From Mycobacterium persicum (GTDB lineage Bacteria; Actinomycetota; Actinomycetes; Mycobacteriales; Mycobacteriaceae): a stretch of 36,473 nucleotides of DNA. This document shows positions 24,035-30,707 of the stretch, in pieces. The notes under the pieces are model-generated. The model did not search any database. It was given only the letters and a program-made list of their open reading frames with translations, and was not told the DNA's origin. The translations under genes and the position numbers were made by a program. Where the stretch lies: positions 1-36,473 of the forward strand of contig NZ_MVIF01000055.1 of NCBI RefSeq assembly GCF_002086675.1, read 5' to 3'. Within the stretch, counting starts at the first letter, position 1. The number at the start of each line of letters is the position of its first letter.

Positions 24035-24083
24035 GAGGGGCCGAAGGGCACTCGGTGCCGGCCCGACGGGCCGAAGTCGCCCG
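24035..24083 (-). promoter_or_regulatory. tandem DosR-like boxes upstream of the ANTAR gene
   Basis: GGGCCGAAG occurs at 24038-24046 and 24068-24076, exactly 30 bases (about three helical turns) apart. On the minus strand the upstream copy reads GGCGACTTCGGCCCGTC, close to the DosR pattern GGGAC-NNNN-GTCCC. The second reads GTGCCCTTCGGCCCC and is weaker. They lie 80-130 bases before the GTG of the ANTAR gene, where DosR sites usually occur. Confidence 0.45.
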
Positions 24084-24088
24084 ACCGG

Positions 24089-25204
24089 TCAGCTCAACAG
24101 CGGCACCGGATCGGTGAACGGCAACCCCAGGTCGGCGCCCACCTCGTCGCTGAGCAGCAAACCCTCGTGGGTGGACAGCCCGTTAGCCAGCGCGACATCG
24201 GATCGGCATGCGGCCTGCCAGTCCTGGTCCGCCAGCTTGAGCACATAGGGCAGCGTCGCGTTGGTCAGCGCGAACGTGGATGTCCGCGGCACCGCGCCGG
24301 GCATGTTGGCCACGCAGTAGAACACCGTGTCGTGCACGCGAAACGTGGGCTGGTCGTGGGTGGTGGGCCGGGAGTCCTCGAAGCACCCGCCCTGGTCGAT
24401 CGACACATCGAGTAGCACTGCCCCCGGTTTCATCTGCGCCACAAGCGAATTCGACACGAGTCTGGGTGCCTTGTGCCCGGGCACCAGGACGGCGCCGATC
24501 GCCAGGTCGGCCCGTTTGACCGCACCCTCGAGTTCGAGTCCGGTGGAATACCGGGTGCGGATCCGGCCGCCGAACTCGGCGTCGAGTTGGCGCAGCCGTT
24601 CGATGTTCACGTCGAGGACGGTGACGTGTGCGCCCATCCCGGCGGCGACTCGCGCCGCGTTGTAGCCCACGGTGCCGGCGCCGATCACGACGACATCGGC
24701 CGGGCCGGTGCCGGGCACCCCACCCATCACGATGCCGCGTCCGCCAGCCGGCTTCATCAGCTGGTAGGCCCCGACCTGGGCAGCCAGCCGACCGGCGACC
24801 TCGCTCATCGGGGCCAGCAACGGCAGGTCGCCGTCGACCGTCTGCACCGTCTCGTAGGCGATCGACGTCACCCCCGAACGCAGCAGCGCTTCGGTACACG
24901 GCAACGACGCGGCAAGGTGCAGGTAGGTGAACAGGATCTGCCCGCGGTGCAGCAGCCCGTACTCAATCTCGATGGGCTCCTTGACCTTCAGCAGCAGCTC
25001 AGCGTCGGCCCATATTTGTTCGGCGGTGTCGGCAATCTTGGCGCCGGCGGCGACGTAGTCGGCGTCGGGAATCGACGATCCCTCACCGGCTCCGGCCTGG
25101 ATGGTGACCTGATGGCCCCGACGGGTCAGTTCCCTGACACCGGCCGGGGTGATGGCGACGCGGAACTCGTTGTTCTTGGTCTCGGTCGGGACGCCGACTC
25201 GCAT
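24089..25204 (-). CDS. ald: alanine dehydrogenase
   Basis: This is an NAD-dependent L-alanine dehydrogenase of 371 residues (pyruvate + ammonia + NADH to and from alanine). Substrate and catalytic residues known for the M. tuberculosis enzyme are visible: Arg15 (NEFRVA), Lys75 (LKVKEP), His96 (YLHLA) and the Asp of LLDVSIDQGG near residue 270. The NAD site VVVIGAGTVGYNAA lies near residue 170. Ald is induced by hypoxia and helps balance NADH in non-growing mycobacteria. AGGAG lies five bases before the ATG. In M. tuberculosis ald (Rv2780) is in a different neighbourhood with an AsnC-type regulator, which is missing here. Confidence 0.97.
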   Translation of the reverse strand: MRVGVPTETKNNEFRVAITPAGVRELTRRGHQVTIQAGAGEGSSIPDADYVAAGAKIADTAEQIWADAELLLKVKEPIEIEYGLLHRGQILFTYLHLAASLPCTEALLRSGVTSIAYETVQTVDGDLPLLAPMSEVAGRLAAQVGAYQLMKPAGGRGIVMGGVPGTGPADVVVIGAGTVGYNAARVAAGMGAHVTVLDVNIERLRQLDAEFGGRIRTRYSTGLELEGAVKRADLAIGAVLVPGHKAPRLVSNSLVAQMKPGAVLLDVSIDQGGCFEDSRPTTHDQPTFRVHDTVFYCVANMPGAVPRTSTFALTNATLPYVLKLADQDWQAACRSDVALANGLSTHEGLLLSDEVGADLGLPFTDPVPLLS

Positions 25205-25280
25205 GGCAACTCCTGGTAGATGGTCAATGACGCCGACGACCCTATCCGGCGGATGCTTACGGCGTGCCGGCGGTGCGGCC

Positions 25281-26438
25281 TCAGCTCGGCACCGCCACCG
25301 GAGAATGGGTGTCCCCGGCTGAGGACACCTCGAGCAGATCGTCGGGACCGGCGGTGACCCGAATCCCGAACCGGCGGCTGACGTGTTCGATGGTGCGGCG
25401 TAACCACTCGGCGTCGGCCGAGGAGGCGCGATGCAGGCGCATCTGCTTAACCCGAAGCGGAATCATCTTCAGCGAGACCAGTTTTCCCGTCGCAGCATCG
25501 GCGGAGGCCAAATACAGCAGCCTGAGGTCGCCGCGGAACGACTCGTGTCCGCCGATGCCCTCGTAGTCGTCGATGACGTCACCGCAGCCGTACATGATCG
25601 GTTTGCCGCGGTAGATCTCGATCGGCCTGGGATGGTGCGACGAGTGGCCGTGCACGATATCGATACCGGCGTCGATCAGTCGGTGTGCGAACGCGATTTC
25701 ACTCGGCGCTACCGCGTAGCCCCAATTGGTTCCCCAGTGCACCGAGACGACGGTGACACCATCGCTTTTGCCGTCGTCTTTGCCGGCCAGCAGCTGTGCC
25801 GCGACGTCGTCGGCGGCCTCGGGCTGGGACGGATCACGAACCAGCCAGACTCCGGGCCGGTTGTGTTGCGCGGCCCAGGATTCGGGGACACCGCTGGATG
25901 TGGTCGCGACCGAGCCGATGATGAGCCGGTGCCGGTCGCTGACCGTGACGACCGCCGGGCGGCGGGCGGTGGGCAGGTCGGGGCCCGCCCCGGCGCCCCG
26001 GATGCCGGCGGCGGCGAGGGCCGCGATGGTGTCGGTCAGCCCCCGGTAGCCGAAGTCGAGAATGTGGTTGTTGGCCAGCGCGCACGCGTCCGGTCGCAAC
26101 GCCGTCAGCGCTGCCACGTTATCCGGATGCATCCGGTAACACACCGGCTTGCGGTCTGCGAATTGGTTGCTTGTGGTGATCGTCGTCTCCAGATTGACCA
26201 CGCGGACGTCGGCGCCGACGTCGTCGAGGACATCGAGCACCTCACCCCACGGCCACCGCCAATCGACGGGACGCGGAATCGGCCCGTTCGCCCGCTCGGC
26301 CAGGCGGACGTACCCCGTCGCATCCCGCAGGTAGCGCTCACGCAATTCCGGGTGGCCGGGGTGCGGCAGGATCTGATCGACTCCACGGCCGAGCATGACG
26401 TCGCCGCCCAGCAGCATCGTCACCATATCCGCGACCAC
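25281..26438 (-). CDS. CapA-like (PGA_cap) metallophosphatase-fold protein
   Basis: This protein of about 385 residues has the PGA_cap/CapA fold related to calcineurin-type phosphoesterases. It shows LLGGDVMLGRGVD near the N-terminus (metal ligand Asp), VVNLETTIT, ACALANNHILDFG (the NNH motif), SVHWGTNWGY, HGHSSHHP and GCGDVIDDYEG. It closely matches M. tuberculosis Rv0574c, a DosR-regulon protein whose relatives help synthesise poly-gamma-glutamate. No signal peptide or lipobox is visible, so it is probably cytoplasmic. The start is uncertain: GTG 26438 or ATG 26426. It is divergent from the Mut7-C gene, with a perfect 9-bp inverted repeat between them. Confidence 0.9.
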   Translation of the reverse strand: MVADMVTMLLGGDVMLGRGVDQILPHPGHPELRERYLRDATGYVRLAERANGPIPRPVDWRWPWGEVLDVLDDVGADVRVVNLETTITTSNQFADRKPVCYRMHPDNVAALTALRPDACALANNHILDFGYRGLTDTIAALAAAGIRGAGAGPDLPTARRPAVVTVSDRHRLIIGSVATTSSGVPESWAAQHNRPGVWLVRDPSQPEAADDVAAQLLAGKDDGKSDGVTVVSVHWGTNWGYAVAPSEIAFAHRLIDAGIDIVHGHSSHHPRPIEIYRGKPIMYGCGDVIDDYEGIGGHESFRGDLRLLYLASADAATGKLVSLKMIPLRVKQMRLHRASSADAEWLRRTIEHVSRRFGIRVTAGPDDLLEVSSAGDTHSPVAVPS

Positions 26439-26466
26439 AACGGACCACCACCGCCCACAGTCAATC

Positions 26467-26489
26467 GGTACACCGCACTTCGGTGTACC
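26467..26489. promoter_or_regulatory. perfect 9-bp inverted repeat in a divergent promoter region
   Basis: GGTACACCG (26467-26475) and CGGTGTACC (26481-26489) are exact mirror arms with the five-base spacer CACTT. The element lies between the divergent CapA-like and Mut7-C genes, about 28 bases from the first and 50 from the second. This fits a repressor or activator operator acting on both promoters. It does not match the DosR consensus. Confidence 0.6.
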
Positions 26490-26539
26490 CACCAACCAGG
26501 TTCCCCGCAAGCGGTAGAACATGAGGAGTGGTCGGTTAC

Positions 26540-27298
26540 GTGGATGTGCGGGCCTATGCCGAGCTCAACGACTTCGTCGACCCGGAGTCGCGCGGTCTGA
26601 CCGTGCGCCGACCGTTCCGCAGCCATCAGACGGTCAAGGATGTCCTGGAAGCGATGGGCATTCCGCATACCGAGGTGGACCTCATCCTGGTGAACGGTCA
26701 TCCAGCAGATTTCAGCCACCGGCCGGCTACCGGTGATCGCATCGCCGCCTACCCGATGTTCGAGGCACTCGACATCGAGTCGACGACCCGGCTGCGCCCG
26801 GTGCCGTTGCGTCATCCGCGGTTTGTCGTCGACGTGAATCTCGGCCGGCTGGCGCGGCTGCTTCGACTGCTCGGGTTGGACGTGTGGTGGTCAAGCGCCG
26901 CCGATGATCCGGCGCTGGTTGACGTCAGCGTGGCGCAGCAGCGAATCCTGTTGACCCGCGACCGCGGGCTGTTGAAGCGGCGCGCGGTCACCCATGGGTT
27001 GTTCGTCCACTCCCAAAATCCCGAAGAGCAGACGCTCGAGGTGATCCGGCGACTGGACTTGCGACAACGGCTGGCGCCGTTCACCCGGTGCGTGCGGTGC
27101 AACGGCAGGCTGGCGGCGGTCTCCAAGGACGAGGTGATGGACCGTCTCGAGCCGCTGACGCGCCGCTACTACCAGGAATTCAACCACTGCCTGGACTGCG
27201 GCCGGATCTATTGGGCCGGTTCACATCATGCGCGACTGGTCCGCCAGGTCGACACGCTCCTCGACCGGCTGGCTACCGATGCGGCTCCGGGAGACTGA
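26540..27298 (+). CDS. Mut7-C RNase-fold protein with ubiquitin-like head
   Basis: This protein of 252 residues has an N-terminal Mut7-C ubiquitin/MoaD-like domain (about 1-80: DVRAYAELNDF...VKDVLEAMGIPHTEVDLILV). A Mut7-C PIN-type RNase domain follows (about 92-165: FVVDVNLGRLARLLRLLGLD, ILLTRDRGLLKRR, with the acidic residues expected of a PIN site). It ends in a zinc ribbon with CVRCNG and CLDCGR. It resembles M. tuberculosis Rv0579. Nuclease activity is inferred from the fold. The GTG at 26540, eleven bases after GAGGAG, gives 252 residues; a GTG at 26528 overlaps that RBS and is less likely. Confidence 0.87.
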   Translation: MDVRAYAELNDFVDPESRGLTVRRPFRSHQTVKDVLEAMGIPHTEVDLILVNGHPADFSHRPATGDRIAAYPMFEALDIESTTRLRPVPLRHPRFVVDVNLGRLARLLRLLGLDVWWSSAADDPALVDVSVAQQRILLTRDRGLLKRRAVTHGLFVHSQNPEEQTLEVIRRLDLRQRLAPFTRCVRCNGRLAAVSKDEVMDRLEPLTRRYYQEFNHCLDCGRIYWAGSHHARLVRQVDTLLDRLATDAAPGD

Positions 27299-27423
27299 AA
27301 GTGGGTTTTCCGCCGCACGCTACGAGCAGGATTGCGGCCAGCGCCACCGATGGCATCGACGTGGCTGCGGCGGGGCCGTCAAAGATGCTGGCATGCAGCC
27401 GGTTTCGCACTATGACGGGGCGG

Positions 27424-27909
27424 TTAGGGTGCCGGGGTCAATTTGACCGCGGCCAGGTTCAACCGGTCGACGGCCTCGGCGAATTCGTCTTGTGTTGGGA
27501 TCCGCGGGTCGCGGAATTTCAGCCCCATCATCCGTTGGGCGCGTTTGGGACCGTAGGAACGGGCGCAGCGCAGGAAGAGATCGGTTACCACCTCGCGGTC
27601 CCGGATGAGCTCGCCCCGCATTGCGGTCGTCTTACCGTCGTAGACGACCTGCGCGGGGGCGCCGCCGCGGAAATTCTGCTTCCACCCGGCGCCGGTCAGC
27701 GCGTACAGCTCGTTGTCGATCACATGGGCGCTCAACGGAAGTGAAAACTGCCGTCCCGTCTTTCGCCCCGTGAAGTTCAGCACCATCAGTTGTTTGCGTA
27801 TCGGGCCCGCCAGCGGAGTGCCCAGGAGGAAGCCAAGAACCGGGTTGACGGCCCGAAGCAGGGCCGAAGGCGGGTGCCCGACGTCCACCGCGTACGACTG
27901 TTTTGTCAT
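27424..27909 (-). CDS. deazaflavin (F420)-type nitroreductase-family protein
   Basis: This 161-residue protein resembles the DUF385/Ddn-like split-barrel family that binds F420 or flavin in actinobacteria. The pattern is LMVLNFTGRKTGRQFSLPLS, ALTGAGWKQNFRGGAPAQVV and DGKTTAMRGELI. It corresponds in size and sequence to M. tuberculosis Rv0580c as I remember it. Members reduce quinones, nitro compounds or unsaturated fatty acids, but the substrate here is unknown. The ATG at 27909 gives MTKQSYAVDVGHPP; an upstream extension of 16 codons is possible but unlike the family. The RBS is weak. The gene is convergent with the Mut7-C gene. Confidence 0.8.
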   Translation of the reverse strand: MTKQSYAVDVGHPPSALLRAVNPVLGFLLGTPLAGPIRKQLMVLNFTGRKTGRQFSLPLSAHVIDNELYALTGAGWKQNFRGGAPAQVVYDGKTTAMRGELIRDREVVTDLFLRCARSYGPKRAQRMMGLKFRDPRIPTQDEFAEAVDRLNLAAVKLTPAP

Positions 27910-27992
27910 GCCAATACCGTAGGGCAATGCGGCCTGGTAGCGGGGGGTTTGCCGCACTCTCCTTGCCCGGTCCGCTGCTGAGGGACTTAGGC

Positions 27993-28982
27993 TTAGGGAC
28001 CCAGGGACGTCACGAGCAGTTCTGGTACATATTCCAACAGGGTCGGGACGAGGCCGCCGAAGTGTGAGCCGGTGACGGTGAGGGTATTGAGTAGCGGCAG
28101 ACCGGGCAGCGTCGCCGTCGCGGTGAGCGGTTCGAGCGGTCCGAGAAGCCCGTTCAGCGGCACATTGGCCGTGACGGTCAGTCCCGGCAGGAGTAGCTGC
28201 GTCGATAGGCTCTGGTGGCCATTGAGGAAGCCGTCGACAATGTGGGCCGGCGCACCGAAGAGTGCGGTGGCCGCTCCCACCGGGTCCCCCGTAGACACCG
28301 CGCCGAGAAATGATGTGGCGCTTGTTCCGGCCGCTATGGCTGCGTTGACCGGTGCGCCTAAGGCGTTGAGCCCCAAAAGTTCTGGAAGTCCGAGATTCAA
28401 CTCGAGTGACAGGCCCGACAACGTCAGTGACGGCGACAGCGACATCGGGGCGGAGATTGCCTGATACAGCGTGGTGCCACCCTGAGCGAGGCGTGCGGGT
28501 ATGCCCAGGAGCGGCAGCGGATTTCCGGTCGCCAGCGACGTGGAGATCAGCTGCGGATAGCCGGTGATCGCCCCAAGCAGGGAAGGTGCCGTTTTGTTAG
28601 TCCAGATATTGGTGATTCTTTGCAGATTGGCGGTGGTATTCGCGATAAGGCTCTGGAACGGATCGGTGCCGGCCGATGCCGCGGCGGCGGTGAATGAGCC
28701 CACATTGGCGGCCTCGGCGCTGCGGTAGGCGCCGGCGCTCGCGTTCAACACGTTGACGAACCGCTCGTGAAATGCCTGAGCTTGGGAGCTGACTAATTGA
28801 TATTCCCGGCCAAAGGCACCGAACATTGCCGCGATCCCGGCCGATACCTCGTCCTCGGCCGCAGCCGCCAATGCTGTCGTCGGGCCGGCGGCAGTCACGC
28901 TCGCCTCTCCCAATGTGGAATGTATGGCCGCCAAATCTTGTGCTGCCGTTGTCACCAGCTCCGGCGTGAGCACAACGGACAT
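27993..28982 (-). CDS. PE-family protein
   Basis: This protein of 329 residues has an N-terminal PE domain of about 95 residues: MSVVLTPELVTTAAQDLAAI, AFGREYQLVSSQAQAFHERF and the helix-end secretion motif YRSAE (Tyr86-x3-Glu90) recognised by type VII (ESX) systems. The remaining 230 residues are hydrophobic, rich in Leu, Gly, Pro and Thr, and are not of the PGRS or MPTR type. PE proteins usually pair with a PPE protein, and no PPE gene is beside it. GGGAGG lies five bases before the ATG. In M. tuberculosis the corresponding region holds PE_PGRS7 (Rv0578c), a different kind of PE protein. Secretion to the cell envelope is expected. Confidence 0.92.
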   Translation of the reverse strand: MSVVLTPELVTTAAQDLAAIHSTLGEASVTAAGPTTALAAAAEDEVSAGIAAMFGAFGREYQLVSSQAQAFHERFVNVLNASAGAYRSAEAANVGSFTAAAASAGTDPFQSLIANTTANLQRITNIWTNKTAPSLLGAITGYPQLISTSLATGNPLPLLGIPARLAQGGTTLYQAISAPMSLSPSLTLSGLSLELNLGLPELLGLNALGAPVNAAIAAGTSATSFLGAVSTGDPVGAATALFGAPAHIVDGFLNGHQSLSTQLLLPGLTVTANVPLNGLLGPLEPLTATATLPGLPLLNTLTVTGSHFGGLVPTLLEYVPELLVTSLGP

Positions 28983-29173
28983 TTCTGCCTCCCATCGGTT
29001 CCGTTACCGCGGTCGCTGGTCATCAAGACGACGGTCAGCTTAATGGCGAGCCCGCGATACCGGCGGAAAACGAGAAGTCTTTCCTGGATCGCCGTTCTTT
29101 CGGCTGGCCTTGTCGGGGTGCTAGCCGCTGGTCGCGATGGCGTCGCGCTCGATGCCCGGCTGCGCGCCCGGGT

Positions 29174-29545
29174 TCACACTTCGACGATTTCCCTTTTTGT
29201 GGTCTGGACGAACGCGACAACCTCGTCGTATTCGGCTTGGGGGACTTCAAATCTCTTCAGGGTTGCGTCGGCGTGCTGGAGGAAAATGGCCCAATCGCTT
29301 TCGCTGATGCGCATGCCGCGATGGGTAAGGGTCATGTCGCGGCCGCGGTAATACATGGGGCCGCCGGTTGCCGCGCATAGAAAATCGACAAGCAGTTGGC
29401 GTTCCCGCTTCAGGCCGTCTTCGCCGCGGTGCCGCCAAAACCGGCCGAGCTGCGGATCTTTTTGCAAGCGGTCCACAAGATCGTGGCTCACAGCGGAAAT
29501 GGCGTCGTAACCACCCAACCGTTCGTAGAGTGTTCTGTTGGTCAT
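29174..29545 (-). CDS. truncated haemoglobin with atypical distal pocket
   Basis: This 123-residue protein has the two-over-two globin pattern: TLYERLGGYDAISAVS, then the CD/E region LLVDFLCAATGGPMYYRG, DMTLTHRGM carrying the proximal His, and ISESDWAIFLQH. It resembles group I truncated haemoglobins, but the B-helix, which in M. tuberculosis GlbN reads EDFYVR, reads SHDLVDR. The distal Tyr B10, important for ligand binding and NO dioxygenation, therefore seems to be replaced by Val or Leu. Ligand chemistry may differ. The ATG at 29545 lacks a clear RBS. It is divergent from nothing obvious; LpqN follows on the same strand upstream, 280 bases away. Confidence 0.85.
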   Translation of the reverse strand: MTNRTLYERLGGYDAISAVSHDLVDRLQKDPQLGRFWRHRGEDGLKRERQLLVDFLCAATGGPMYYRGRDMTLTHRGMRISESDWAIFLQHADATLKRFEVPQAEYDEVVAFVQTTKREIVEV

Positions 29546-29661
29546 CGTTGTCCATTCGGCTTGCGCTGGTGCGGGACACATACAGTTTTCGATCCAGATT
29601 GTCGTTTCGTGCAGTGAATCCGGAGTAGTGAAATCCGGCTATTTTCCCGCTCTTTGGGGCA

Positions 29662-29709
29662 CACCCCAGAGTAATAGCGTAAACCGTTGTGTCTGTTGCA
29701 CTCTGGGTG
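29662..29709. repeat. near-perfect inverted repeat upstream of the truncated haemoglobin gene
   Basis: CACCCCAGAGT (29662-29672) and ACTCTGGGTG (29700-29709) are mirror arms differing by one base, with a 27-base spacer. It lies about 115-165 bases upstream of the haemoglobin ATG, in the gap between it and lpqN, and could be an operator or the ends of a tiny element. Confidence 0.5.
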
Positions 29710-29826
29710 ACCGAAATGATGTTTTGGGTCTGGCGGGCCCGGCTATTTGTCGCCGGTCAGTTGCGGGGGCGAGGCGCGCGGCTCACCGGCTCCCGCCGGC
29801 GGGCCGGGCGCTGGCCAGTTACTGCG

Positions 29827-30504
29827 TTACTGCGTGATCGTGGTCTGCTCGTCGATGACGCTGGTCGCATCCATCAACGGGCCTTGCTCGCTTTCCTGTG
29901 AGTCGGCGTTGAGCTGAAGCACGTAAACGGCGTCCTGACCGGGGATCACCACCGTCTTCTGGGCGACGGCGCGCGTCTTGCCGTCCCGCACGTAGGTGCC
30001 GCCCAGCTGCCAGGCATTGAAACCGCTGAGTGTGGACGCGGACCCGTTGCCCGAACCCTGGTATCCGGGCAGGTTCTGCAGTTCGCCGGGGGCATACTCG
30101 ATGATCTTCGCCGGGTCCACGTTGCCGGTGAGTTTGGAGACCAGTGCGGAGATGGTGGGCGGGTCCTTGGGGTCGGCCGGCTGACTGTAGACGATGGCGC
30201 CGTACGAGGTGGCACTGTCGTTGGCTGTCTGCCAGCCGTTCGGCATCGGCAAATTGATCGTCGGCGAGCCGGGATCACCCAGGTGGACCGGGGTTTCGGT
30301 GATGTGGTTCTCGTTGAGATAGTCGGAGATGGTCTTCTTGGCCTGCGCTCCAGGTGTCGCGCTGGTCGAGGACGCGGATGTTGTCGACGTGGAACTCGTC
30401 GTCGACGACGTCGACGTGGAGGTCTTGGTTTCGGTCTTTGAGCCGCAACCGGCCAGTGCCAGGCTCACCGCTGCGACTGCGACTACCGCGGTCAGGTGCT
30501 TCAT
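29827..30504 (-). CDS. lpqN: LpqN-type lipoprotein
   Basis: This lipoprotein of 225 residues has a signal peptide (MKHLTAVVAVAAVSLALAGC) with lipobox LAGC and the modified Cys at residue 20. A long Ser/Thr/Lys linker comes next. The LpqN/LpqT domain (about 75-225) follows, with TINLPMPNGWQ, YGAIVYSQPADPKDPPTISA and AVAQKTVVIPGQDAVYVLQL. It should sit on the outer face of the plasma membrane. M. tuberculosis LpqN (Rv0583c) has been tied to cell-envelope partners and host interaction. The ATG at 30504 has GGGAG nine bases upstream; the earlier ATG at 30513 abuts that site. It is divergent from the GH92 gene. Confidence 0.92.
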   Translation of the reverse strand: MKHLTAVVAVAAVSLALAGCGSKTETKTSTSTSSTTSSTSTTSASSTSATPGAQAKKTISDYLNENHITETPVHLGDPGSPTINLPMPNGWQTANDSATSYGAIVYSQPADPKDPPTISALVSKLTGNVDPAKIIEYAPGELQNLPGYQGSGNGSASTLSGFNAWQLGGTYVRDGKTRAVAQKTVVIPGQDAVYVLQLNADSQESEQGPLMDATSVIDEQTTITQ

Positions 30505-30707
30505 ATGTTGCATCTCCCGAATCTTGGTCCCGGTACCAGCACCGGCGACGTCGGCACTGAGACTAGCCGAACCCGCACGAAACGCAGCCGGTATCAGTGC
30601 ACGACTTTGACGCATACCGTTGCACCGGCGGAAATCTTCGGCCGGTTGTCGGTGTCAATCGCCTCGAAACTGCCACGGAACGGCACTACGTGCAGTAAGA
30701 GACAGCT

